A stretch of 64,000 nucleotides of DNA from Planctomycetota bacterium. GTDB lineage: Bacteria; Planctomycetota; J058. The position numbers were made by a program, and so were the translations under genes. The stretch lies in contig JAMLIC010000005.1 of assembly GCA_023954375.1 (NCBI GenBank), forward strand, positions 62,001-126,000. The letters are read 5' to 3'. A model generated the notes under the pieces. That model did not search any database and was not told the DNA's origin. It saw only the letters and a program-made list of their open reading frames with translations. Every line of letters begins with the position of its first letter. Positions within the stretch are counted from its first letter, which is position 1. This document shows, piece after piece, positions 19,789 through 27,464 of the stretch.

Positions 19789-19862
19789 CCGACAGGAGCC
19801 CCCCGGCGGGACCCCCGGACGCCCTGCCTGACGCGCGGCCCGGGCGGGGGTTCAGTCACCGG

Positions 19863-21932
19863 TCAGTCGGGGCGGCCCGCCCCGAAGGGGTCGCCGCTGC
19901 CGCGGCCGAAGCGCTCGAAGGCCTCGTCCTGGAGGTCGAAGCCGGCGTGCCGGACGCGCTCCGGGACGACCGGCGGGAGCCAGGCCTCGCGCTTCGCCGC
20001 GGCGTGGGCCCGGGCGCGCAGGTGCTCCCCCAGGCGGCCGTCGGGGCCGAACGAGTCCTCGGCGAAGATCGTCGGGCGGATGAAGATGTAGACCCGGGTC
20101 CGGGTGCGGCTGCGGCTCCAGTTCTTGAACAGATGCCCGAGGACCGGGATGTCCCCGACGAACGGCACCTTGTCCTCGGCCGTGCGCTCCGTCTCCTGCT
20201 CGAGCCCGCCGAAGGCCACGTAGCGCTCGTTGGGGACGGTGACCTTGCCCGCGTAGCTGCGGGTGCTGGTGCCGGGCGGCAGGGTGGGCGACCCCGAGCC
20301 CGAGAAGCTGGAGATCTGGAGCTCGAGCTCGAGGGTCAGGTAGTCGGCCGAGTTCACCTGCGGCTTGATCTTGAGCGTCGAGCTGGCGTCGACGTAGGCC
20401 ACGTCCTGCTGCACGGCGACGTTGCTCGTGTTGACGCGCACGTAGGGGGTCGCGAGCGACACGGTGAAGGACGCGCTCTCGTTGTCGTTGGTGGCGGCGA
20501 ACGACTTGGTGACGAGGCGCGACTCCTCGAAGTTGGCGATCATGTTCAGGATCAACGGGATCCGGTTGAACGTGTCGCGGGTGAGCACGGCCGTGAGCCC
20601 CGCCCCGACGTTGGGCACGCGCCCCAGCGACGTGATGTTGCCCTGCGCGTCCTGCTGCGGCTGGAGGGTGGACAGGCCGAAGGCCGTCGCGCCGGCCGGC
20701 CGGGTCGAGCCGTCGTGGGCGTTGGTGAGGGCGGCCAGCTCGACGCCGATCGAGAGCTGGTCGGTCGGGGTGCTGACCTCCCACACCTCGGCCTCGATGA
20801 GGACCCGCATGGGTCGCTGGTCGAGCTCGGCCAGGAGGCGCAGGACGTCGCGGTAGGCCGGCTCCTCGGCCTGGATGAGGAGCGAGTTCTTGCGCGGGTC
20901 GGCCACGATCCGGGTCGGCACCTCGGAGACCCCGCCGGCCGGGGCCGCGCCCGTCGGCCCCTGCCCGCCGCCCTCCGCCGCCAGGAGGTCGCGCAGCTTC
21001 TCGGCCAGGTAGTCGGCCTCCATGTCGCGGCAGCGGTAGATGTGGAAGCGCCCGCGGGGGGCGCCGACGCGGACGTCGAGCTCGTCGACGAGCCGGCGCA
21101 CGGCCGGGAGGTCGGCCGGGCTGGAGGCGATGATGATCTGGTTCGTGCGCGGGTCGGCCAGGACCTGCGGCGGGACGGAGAACGCCGCCGGCGCCTGCCC
21201 GGGGACCTGCGGGGACAGCGTCGTCAGCGCCTGCATGACCAGCGGCGCGAGCTGCTCGGCCGGGGCGTGCAGGAGCGGGTGGACGACGAGCTCGCGCCGC
21301 GGGCCGGCCACGTCGAGGGACTCGATCAGCTGGCCGTAGTAACGCACCTTCGAGGCCTGGTCGACGACGATGATGAGCTCGGGGCCGGGGACGTGGAACA
21401 TGGTCCCCATGCGCGCCCCCGGGTCGCGCTGCCACACGCGCATGACCGCGTTGAGGATCGCCTGCGCCGCGCCGTGCTTGATCGGGAACACCGCCGTGAC
21501 GACCTCGCCCGTCGCCGGCGCCAGCTCGCCCTCGACGAGGCGAAAGGGGCCGGGCTCGCGGGACGGGGCGGCGTTGCGGTGGTGCGCGCGGATGAGCCAG
21601 GGGCTCCCGGGGATCGGCTGGCTCTCGACCACGAGCACCTCGTGGAACTCGAGCAGCAGCTTCGTCGCGCGCCAGGTGAGGGCCTCGACCGGCGTCACGA
21701 ACCGCACGCGCACCGGGCGCAGCGCCGGGTCGACCACGGCGAGCGCCCCGAAGCGGCGCGCCCACATGGCGACGAGCTCCCCGGCCTCCACCTCCTCGTG
21801 CACGCGGAAGGCGAGGTTCGGCAGGAGGGCCGCGTCGTCGGGCGCCTCGAAGGCCCCGGCGGACGGGGCAAGAACGAGGACGGTCAGGGCGGCGGCCAGG
21901 CCAGGGCCGCCCCGGCGAGGAGAGCGGGGCAT
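19863..21932 (-). CDS. Second GspD-type secretin (paralog)
   Basis: 689 residues, with a signal peptide ending near PSAGAF. It follows the gspD protein along its whole length: the N0 region (WARRFGALAVVDPALRPVRV), the same DPRTNQIIIAS and DPRKNSLLIQAEEPAYRDVLRLLAELDQRPMR blocks, and a complete secretin domain ending FVGDIPVLGHLFKNWSRSRTRT. It is shorter mainly in the Gly/Gln linker. It lies 208 bases before gspD on the same strand, so a tandem duplication is likely. Both copies keep the gate and the C-terminal DLQDEAFERFGRGSGDPF tail, so both look functional. They may serve different substrates or form a mixed channel. Confidence 0.9.
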   Translation of the reverse strand: MPRSPRRGGPGLAAALTVLVLAPSAGAFEAPDDAALLPNLAFRVHEEVEAGELVAMWARRFGALAVVDPALRPVRVRFVTPVEALTWRATKLLLEFHEVLVVESQPIPGSPWLIRAHHRNAAPSREPGPFRLVEGELAPATGEVVTAVFPIKHGAAQAILNAVMRVWQRDPGARMGTMFHVPGPELIIVVDQASKVRYYGQLIESLDVAGPRRELVVHPLLHAPAEQLAPLVMQALTTLSPQVPGQAPAAFSVPPQVLADPRTNQIIIASSPADLPAVRRLVDELDVRVGAPRGRFHIYRCRDMEADYLAEKLRDLLAAEGGGQGPTGAAPAGGVSEVPTRIVADPRKNSLLIQAEEPAYRDVLRLLAELDQRPMRVLIEAEVWEVSTPTDQLSIGVELAALTNAHDGSTRPAGATAFGLSTLQPQQDAQGNITSLGRVPNVGAGLTAVLTRDTFNRIPLILNMIANFEESRLVTKSFAATNDNESASFTVSLATPYVRVNTSNVAVQQDVAYVDASSTLKIKPQVNSADYLTLELELQISSFSGSGSPTLPPGTSTRSYAGKVTVPNERYVAFGGLEQETERTAEDKVPFVGDIPVLGHLFKNWSRSRTRTRVYIFIRPTIFAEDSFGPDGRLGEHLRARAHAAAKREAWLPPVVPERVRHAGFDLQDEAFERFGRGSGDPFGAGRPD

Positions 21933-22293
21933 GAGGGCGTCCTTCCGGGTCGACGGCCAGCCGGAGCGGGACGGCCGGAGCCCTCCGGCCGACCCGCCAG
22001 GCGCGCCGTCGGGTCGCGCGTCCCGGGGACGCCGCCGGCGCCCCGGGGTTCACCTCGCTCCTCAACACCTTCCTATTACAAGACTTCAGCGTTCTCCCCG
22101 GGTTCTCCAGAATTCCCCCTCAAGGTCCGCCGGGGCGCCTCCGATAGGAGGGTTGGAAACAACTGCCGGTCGTCGGGCGTGCGGGAGCCGCCGGAGCCTC
22201 GAGGGAGGGGTCCGGCAGAGGCGGGCTCGCGGTCCCAGAGGGCGACACGGCGAACCCCGCGGCGTCGTGGGGTCAACCGGAAGGGATAGACCC
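21933..22293. other. Divergent intergenic region, secretin 2 / FlgM-like
   Basis: 361 bases between the second secretin (-) and the FlgM-like gene (+). The stretch 22073-22110 is AT-richer than its surroundings. On the minus strand it has a TAATAG box (22078-22073) without a clear -35. It also has a direct repeat gttctcc (22091) / ggttctcc (22101) that could be an operator. No open frame is convincing. Confidence 0.35.
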
Positions 22294-22587
22294 ATGTCCA
22301 ACCGTTACGAGTCGAACCGTCTCCACAGCGCGTCCTCGTCCGATAGCGGTGTGTTCCTGCTCGACCCGAAGGACCGGGCCCTGATCGAGGCCGCGGCCGC
22401 CGGGCTCGACGACGTCGATGAGGAGGTCCTGCACGGGCGCTTCCTCGAGGTCGCCCGCAGGCTCCCCAAGGTCCGTCTGGAGAAGGTCATGAAGCTGCGC
22501 GAGGAGATCGCGGCCGGGACCTACGTCACCGAGGAGAAGCTCCAGGCCACCGTCGACCGGCTGCTCGCCGCCTTCCGCGGCGCCTGA
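22294..22587 (+). CDS. FlgM-like small protein (anti-sigma-28 type C-terminus)
   Basis: 97 residues from ATG 22294 with GGAAGGG upstream. The N-terminal 30 residues are Ser/Asn-rich and probably disordered. The C-terminal segment RLEKVMKLREEIAAGTYVTEEK then LQATVDRLLAAF matches the FlgM pattern in which two helices flank (I/L)xxGxY and wrap the sigma factor FliA. No flagellar gene is in the window. It may be a true FlgM, or a related regulator of another sigma factor. The match is by pattern only. Confidence 0.65.
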   Translation: MSNRYESNRLHSASSSDSGVFLLDPKDRALIEAAAAGLDDVDEEVLHGRFLEVARRLPKVRLEKVMKLREEIAAGTYVTEEKLQATVDRLLAAFRGA

Positions 22588-22647
22588 GGGGCGCCCCAGC
22601 GCCCTCCGCCTCACAGCAACCTCACGACGCACGTGCTCGAACGGTCG

Positions 22648-22672
22648 GACCCCGGCGCCTGGCGCCGGGGTC
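22648..22672. terminator. Bidirectional hairpin between the FlgM-like gene and recN
   Basis: gaccccggcgcc, one base, ggcgccggggtc: a near-perfect palindrome 60 bases after the FlgM-like stop and 33 bases after the recN stop (minus). It is placed to serve both convergent genes; there is no clear T-run on either side. Confidence 0.55.
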
Positions 22673-22705
22673 GCGCCACGTACGGACCGGCGCGGCCGCC
22701 CGCGA

Positions 22706-24541
22706 TCAGCCCGCCGACACCCCCTTGCGCCTCACCTTCGCCGGCCGGGTCCTCGCGCGGGCGCGCGACGCCGGCGGGGCGCCCGCCTCGCGCAGGAGCT
22801 CGCGCGCCTGCTCGCGGGCCGCGCCGGTGATCGGCGCGCCCTTGATCATGAGGGCGAGCTCGTCGACGCGCGCCTCGCCCTCGAGGCGCTCGGCGCGCGT
22901 GCGGCCCTCGGCCTTGAGGACGCGCACGTGGTGGTCGGCACGGGCGGCCACGGTCGCGAGGTGCGTGATCGCCAGCACCTGCCGCGACCGGCCGATCGTG
23001 GCCAGGCACCGGCCCACGGCCGCGCCCAGCCGCGCGCCGACGTTCTGGTCGACCTCGTCGAACACGAGGAGCGGGACGTCGGAGGCCGCGCCCGCCGTCT
23101 CCAGGGCCAGGGCCAGGAACAGCCGGGCGAGCTCGCCGCCGGAGGCCCGCTCCAGGCCGCCGAGCGGCTGGGCGGGGCCCGCCGCGAAGAGGAAGGTCAC
23201 GCGATCGCCGCCGTGCGGCGCGGGGTGCGCCTGGAGGAGGGTCGCCTCCTGCGTCTCGGCCCCGGCGGCGGAGGGCGGCGCCTCGAGCACCACCGCCTCG
23301 AAGCGCGCGCCCTCGAGCCCCAGCTCGGGCAGCAGCCGGGCAACGCCCGCGGCCAGCCGCGGCGCCGCCGCCCGGCGGGCCTCCGTGAGCGCCGCCCGGC
23401 CGCGGTCGAGCGCGGGGCGCCGCGCGGCCAGCTCGGCGTCGAGCCGCGCCAGCCGCGCCTCCCTGGCGGCCGGGTCGCTCGCGGGGCCCAGCTCCTGCCA
23501 GCGGCCGCCCAGCGCCTCGGGGGCGGTGCGCAGGCGGCGGGCCAGGGCGCGGAAGCGGGCCACGCGCTCGCGCACCGCCTCGACCCGTCCCTGGTCGAGC
23601 TCGACCTGCGCCTGCGCGCGCCGCACCCCCTCCGCCGCGTCGGTCGCCAGCGCCAGCGCCTCCTCGAGCGCCTGCCGGGCGCCCTCGGCGTACGAGCCGG
23701 CCGACCTTTCGCACGAGCCGGCGCGGTCGAGCCGCGCCAGCGCCTGGCGCAGCCGATCGCACGCGGCGCCCTCGTCGTCGTCGAGCAGGGCCACCACGGC
23801 CGCGAGCTGCTGCGCCTCCTGCTCGCGCTCGCCCAGGCGCGCGGCCTCGTCGACGAGCGCCTCGTACTCCCCCGGAGACGGGGCCAGCTCGGCCAGCGCC
23901 GCCCGCTCCTCGGCCGCGCGCGCGCGGTCGTCCTCGAGCCGGGCGAGCGCCGCCGCGAGCGCGTCGCGCTCGCGCGCCAGCGCGAGCGCGCCCTCGCGGG
24001 CGGCCGCGTAGTCGCGCGCCGCGTCGCCGAGCGAGCCGGCCACGTCGAGCAGCTCGCGCTGGTGGGCCTCGGCGGTCAGGTCGGCCGCCTGCCCCTGCCC
24101 GAACACCTCCACCAGGGCCCGGCCGATCGGGCGGAGCGCCGCGAGGGCCACCGGGGCGAGCGCGCCGGGAGACCCGACCTCGCAACGGCCACGGCCCCCT
24201 CGCTCGAGCACGCGGCGCAGCACCAGCGGCTCGCCTGCCGGCGGGACGGGCGCCCCGGCCGCCCGCAGGGCGGCCTCGAGCGGGGCCGAGCGGCCCTCGA
24301 CCGTCGCCTCGACGCAGGCCTGGGGGGCGCCCTCGCGCAGCCAGCGGCTCGCGCTGGAGCGGCCGTAGGGCTGACCGGCGAGGAGGAACTCGAGGGCCCG
24401 GATGACGAGGGTCTTGCCCTCGCCCGAGCCGCCCGAGAGCACGTTGAGGCCGGGGCGCAGCTCGAGCTCGAGCCGCTCGACGAGCACGAAGTCGTGGATG
24501 TCCAGGCGGACGATCCGCAGGGGGACGGGAGAGACGGTCAT
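22706..24541 (-). CDS. recN: DNA repair protein RecN
   Basis: 611 residues, an SMC-like ATPase that acts at double-strand breaks. The N-terminus RIVRLDIHDFVLVERLELEL is the RecN start, followed by Walker A GGSGEGKT (37-44). A long Ala/Arg/Glu-rich coiled-coil arm fills about residues 150-375. The C-terminal lobe has the ABC signature region ASGGELARLFLALAL, Walker B LLVFDEVDQNVG and ITHLATVAARADHH. Typical RecN has GETGAGKS at Walker A, so GGSGEGKT is a variant but keeps the Lys-Thr. It follows the small FlgM-like gene by 30 bases, probably in one transcript. Confidence 0.93.
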   Translation of the reverse strand: MTVSPVPLRIVRLDIHDFVLVERLELELRPGLNVLSGGSGEGKTLVIRALEFLLAGQPYGRSSASRWLREGAPQACVEATVEGRSAPLEAALRAAGAPVPPAGEPLVLRRVLERGGRGRCEVGSPGALAPVALAALRPIGRALVEVFGQGQAADLTAEAHQRELLDVAGSLGDAARDYAAAREGALALARERDALAAALARLEDDRARAAEERAALAELAPSPGEYEALVDEAARLGEREQEAQQLAAVVALLDDDEGAACDRLRQALARLDRAGSCERSAGSYAEGARQALEEALALATDAAEGVRRAQAQVELDQGRVEAVRERVARFRALARRLRTAPEALGGRWQELGPASDPAAREARLARLDAELAARRPALDRGRAALTEARRAAAPRLAAGVARLLPELGLEGARFEAVVLEAPPSAAGAETQEATLLQAHPAPHGGDRVTFLFAAGPAQPLGGLERASGGELARLFLALALETAGAASDVPLLVFDEVDQNVGARLGAAVGRCLATIGRSRQVLAITHLATVAARADHHVRVLKAEGRTRAERLEGEARVDELALMIKGAPITGAAREQARELLREAGAPPASRARARTRPAKVRRKGVSAG

Positions 24542-24571
24542 GGCGGGGCTCCGGTCGGCCGTGGGGCCTCG

Positions 24572-24775
24572 TCAGACCACGCCCTCGGCGACGAGCCGGG
24601 CGACGACGCCCTCCCAGCGCTCCGGGGTCTCGTAGGTCCCGCGCGCGATCTCGCGGCGGACCCGCTGGACGAGCGCCCAGCGGACGGGCGCCTGGCGCGG
24701 GCCTTGCGACGCCACGGCGTCGGGGGACGCCAGGCCGAGGTCGAGGGGGACGTCGTGGTGCATGGGAGCGGTCAT
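24572..24775 (-). CDS. Second FlgM-like small protein
   Basis: 67 residues from ATG 24775, with GAGG 8 bases upstream; the longer frame to 24955 has no better start. The C-terminal half, ALVQRVRREIARGTYETPE then RWEGVVARLV, repeats the FlgM-type pattern seen in the 97-residue protein at 22294, including the GTY core. The N-terminal 28 residues are unstructured in appearance. It is probably co-transcribed with recN. A link to a flagellar sigma factor is unproven; it could be a small regulator of the recN operon. Confidence 0.55.
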   Translation of the reverse strand: MTAPMHHDVPLDLGLASPDAVASQGPRQAPVRWALVQRVRREIARGTYETPERWEGVVARLVAEGVV

Positions 24776-25102
24776 GGGCGGATCCTCGTCGTCATGGGCT
24801 GGCCCGGACCTCCGGGCGACGTCACGCACCCTAACAGCGACCACCGACAGGCACGGACAGGCCACGAACACGCGCTCGGCACCAGCCCGCCGCACACGGA
24901 CGCAAATTACGTCTGTAACACGACTTGAGCCTGCCGACAGCCGGACGATCGTCAAGTTTCACGGAGGCCCTGGCGGCCGGAGGGTGATTCGGTGAAAGTT
25001 CGTTCGGGTCCGGTGGGGTGGTTTCACGGCGTCCGTGGTGATGCTGGGTGGGCGTCCCCATGGCGCGGTAAGATCACGTGGGGTCCACGACGGGGGACGT
25101 GC
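24776..25102. other. Divergent regulatory region with AT-rich palindrome
   Basis: 327 bases between the FlgM-like/recN operon and the STAS gene. At 24896-24916 an imperfect palindrome (acggacg, caaatta, cgtctgt) stands out as an AT island in a GC-rich genome and could be an operator or a promoter core. TAAGAT at 25069 is the likely -10 of the STAS gene. Confidence 0.4.
25069..25074 (+). promoter_or_regulatory. Candidate -10 box for the STAS/manA pair
   Basis: TAAGAT, 28 bases before the GTG at 25103. GGGGGA lies between them as a ribosome binding site. No clear -35. Confidence 0.4.
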
Positions 25103-25609
25103 GTGAAGAACGGGAAGCGGCCTCCCTTCGAGGTGGCCCGGGCCGGCGAGGCGATCTACGTCCGCGTGCGCGGGCTGGGCAGCATGATGGTCGCGCCGAC
25201 CCTCGAGGCGTTCGCCGACCGGGCGATCGAGGAGGGCGTGCGTCAGTTCGTGTTCGACCTCGCCGAGTGCACGGGCGTCGACAGCACGTTCATGGGCCTG
25301 CTCCTCGGGCTCGCCAACCGGCTGCGCGACGACGGCCAGACGCACCCGATCGTGGCGATCAACGTCGACGAGCACGCGCAGAAGCAGGTCTCGTCGGTCG
25401 GGCTCGACGCGTTCATCTCGATCAAGGAGGGCCGCACCAAGCTCCCGGGCGCGCTGACGCTCACCGAGCTGGCGGTCGTGCCGGCGAGCGACAAGGAGCG
25501 CCTGCGGCTCATGGTCCGCACCCACCGCGACCTGATCGCCGCCGACGCGCGCAACAAGGCCAAGTTCGGGCCGTTCCTCGAGGGGTTGCTGGCCGAGCTC
25601 GATGGCTGA
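25103..25609 (+). CDS. STAS domain protein (anti-sigma factor antagonist-like)
   Basis: 168 residues from GTG 25103, about 9 bases after GGGGGA; the frame runs further upstream without a better start. Residues 10-110 follow the STAS fold: VRGLGSMMVAPTLEAFADRA, FVFDLAECTGVDSTFMGLLLGL (the conserved DSTFMG, where the Ser is the phosphorylation site in SpoIIAA-type proteins), and a last strand-helix. The C-terminal 50 residues are helical. It probably takes part in a partner-switch pathway or in protein-protein signalling. It overlaps manA by 8 bases. No anti-sigma kinase is adjacent, so its partner is unknown. Confidence 0.8.
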   Translation: MKNGKRPPFEVARAGEAIYVRVRGLGSMMVAPTLEAFADRAIEEGVRQFVFDLAECTGVDSTFMGLLLGLANRLRDDGQTHPIVAINVDEHAQKQVSSVGLDAFISIKEGRTKLPGALTLTELAVVPASDKERLRLMVRTHRDLIAADARNKAKFGPFLEGLLAELDG

Positions 25610-26651
25610 CGTGACCTCCGGCGAGGCGCTGGAGGTCGGGGCTGACGCCCCCCTCGCCCCCTTCCGCTGCGCCCCGCGCTTCGTCGCGCGCGCCTGGGGC
25701 TCGGGGGAGCGCCTGCGCGCGCGCTTCGGCCTCGACGCCCCCCCCGGCACGGGCGAGGCGTGGCTCGTCTCCGACGTGGCCGGCGCCCCGAGCCCGGTCC
25801 TCGACGGCCCGTTCGCCGGCCGGACGCTCCGCGACGTCTTCACCGACGCCCGCGCCGCGCTCGTCGGCGACACGGACGACGAGGACTTCCCGCTCCTCGT
25901 CAAGCTGATCGACATCAACGCGCCGCTGTCGGTGCAGGTCCACCCGGACGGCCCGACGGCCCGGGCGCTCGGCGACGGCCGCCGCGGCAAGGCCGAGGCG
26001 TGGCTCGTGATCGACGCCGGGCAGGGCGCGAAGGTCTCGCTCGGGCTGCGCGAGCCGCTCTCGCCCGACGAGGTGGTGCGCCTCGCCCGCGAGGGCGGCC
26101 TCGAGCAGGCGCTGCGCACCGAGGCCGCGCGCGCCGGGCAGGCCTACGAGATCCTGCCGGGGACGCTGCACACGGCGCTCGACCTCGTCGCCCTCGAGGT
26201 GCAGGAGACGGCCGACGTCACCTACCGCGTCTACGACTGGGGGCGCGACCGCCCGCTGCACCTCGAGCAGGCCCGCGTGACGCTCGCGCGCACCGGCGGC
26301 GCCGCGCGACGCCCGCGGATCGTCGAGGTGCCGCCGGCCCCCGACGCCGCCCGGCGCACGGCCCTCGTCTCGGGGGAGGCGCCGTTCACGTTCGACGTCG
26401 TCGACCTGCCGCCCGGCGCCGCGGCCGACCTCGGATCCGACGGGGGGCCAGGCCCGGCGATCGCCTTCGCGCTCGACGGTGACGTCGTCCTCGAGACCCC
26501 GGCCGGCCCGGTGACCCTGCGCCGCGGCGAGGCGGCCGTCGTGCCGGCCTCGGCGGGAGGGCTCACCGCCCGGCCGGTGGGCCCCCCCGCCCGGCTGGCG
26601 CATGCCGCGGCGCGTCCAGGGGTTCGGCTCGGTCACGGAAGCGTATCCTGA
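25602..26651 (+). CDS. manA: Mannose-6-phosphate isomerase, class I
   Basis: 349 residues, ATG inside the end of the STAS gene. It interconverts fructose 6-phosphate and mannose 6-phosphate for GDP-mannose and envelope sugars. The cupin metal ligands are visible: PLSVQVHPDG near residue 105 (Gln, His), GKAEAWLVI (Glu), and PGTLHT near residue 184 (His). The catalytic region VTYRVYDWGRDRPLH is intact. The C-terminal cupin domain is short, as in the compact Bacillus type. With pgm at 2785 it completes hexose phosphate supply. Confidence 0.93.
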   Translation: MADVTSGEALEVGADAPLAPFRCAPRFVARAWGSGERLRARFGLDAPPGTGEAWLVSDVAGAPSPVLDGPFAGRTLRDVFTDARAALVGDTDDEDFPLLVKLIDINAPLSVQVHPDGPTARALGDGRRGKAEAWLVIDAGQGAKVSLGLREPLSPDEVVRLAREGGLEQALRTEAARAGQAYEILPGTLHTALDLVALEVQETADVTYRVYDWGRDRPLHLEQARVTLARTGGAARRPRIVEVPPAPDAARRTALVSGEAPFTFDVVDLPPGAAADLGSDGGPGPAIAFALDGDVVLETPAGPVTLRRGEAAVVPASAGGLTARPVGPPARLAHAAARPGVRLGHGSVS

Positions 26652-26696
26652 CGCTCCCGACGAAGTTGGCGATGGCCTGCCCGCCCGGCCCCCGGC

Positions 26697-26702
26697 TATG
26701 AT
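26697..26702 (+). promoter_or_regulatory. Candidate -10 box
   Basis: TATGAT, 50 bases before the ATG of the Lys/Ser-rich membrane protein at 26753. No convincing -35 at 17 bases. Confidence 0.35.
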
Positions 26703-26752
26703 CCCGGACGCTCCGCCGAGTCGGCGGCGACGCCCGCGGGAGAGGTCAGGAC

Positions 26753-27460
26753 ATGGCCAAGAAGTCGACGCGCCGCCACGATCCTGACCTCGAGGACGAG
26801 GCGTACGACGACGACCCGCCGCCGCGCAAGAAGGGCTCGGGCCGGGCCGAGAAGCCGAGCAAGACGTCGTCGACCGGCAAGCGGAAGTCGGCCGACGCCG
26901 GCTCCTCGCGCGAGCGCAACGGCGCGTCGTCGGTCAGCCGCAAGGGGGGCCTCAAGGACTCGGGCAAGCGCTCGGCCGCCTCGGGGCGCCGCGGCGGGTC
27001 GAGCGACGACGGCGAGATGAACAGCTCGGCGCGCCGGCGCCGGGCGGCGCCCGGGCCGAAGAAGCAGGACAACACGCTGGTCATCGGCATCTCGGTCGTG
27101 TCGATCACGCTCCTCCTGGTGATCGGGATCTTCGTGATCAACTCGCGCGGCCCGACGGGCTCGCACGTCGACCAGGTGAAGGAGTTCGACGACTACAAGA
27201 GGCTCGACCAGGAGGCCATGGCGGCCTTCCGCGAGTTCAACCGGGCCGAGAAGGCGGGCGAGGCCGGCCTCGCCCGGCAGAAGTCCACCGAGGCCCACCA
27301 GAAGTGGACCGCGGCGGTGGACATCCTGAACAAGATCCTCGACTACCACCGCGACCCCTCCACGGGCAACGTGAAGGCGGAGTACGAGGGCTACGAGGAG
27401 GAGCTGTCGCGGATCGCGCAGCACCTCGTCGACCTCGAGAAGCGCAGCACGGTCCGCTAA
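26753..27460 (+). CDS. Single-pass membrane protein with charged Lys/Ser-rich N-terminus
   Basis: 235 residues, ATG with GAGAGG upstream. Residues 1-105 are low-complexity and rich in Lys, Arg, Ser, Asp and Gly, likely disordered and cytoplasmic. One membrane helix follows at about 107-130 (NTLVIGISVVSITLLLVIGI). The C-terminal 100 residues form an alpha-helical domain (AMAAFREFNRAEKAGEAGLARQK). The family is not recognised. It ends 4 bases before selA and may be co-transcribed. Function unknown. Confidence 0.7.
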   Translation: MAKKSTRRHDPDLEDEAYDDDPPPRKKGSGRAEKPSKTSSTGKRKSADAGSSRERNGASSVSRKGGLKDSGKRSAASGRRGGSSDDGEMNSSARRRRAAPGPKKQDNTLVIGISVVSITLLLVIGIFVINSRGPTGSHVDQVKEFDDYKRLDQEAMAAFREFNRAEKAGEAGLARQKSTEAHQKWTAAVDILNKILDYHRDPSTGNVKAEYEGYEEELSRIAQHLVDLEKRSTVR

Positions 27461-27464
27461 GGCC

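Noticed and set aside
14357..19831. Very long open frame on the plus strand (about 1800 codons) opposite gspF-E-D
   Set aside because: It is the antisense of three well-supported genes; His/Arg/Leu/Asp-rich composition is what high GC3 codons give in this frame.
22294..24775. Flagellar gene cluster suggested by FlgM-like proteins
   Set aside because: No other flagellar gene is present; only the C-terminal pattern matches.
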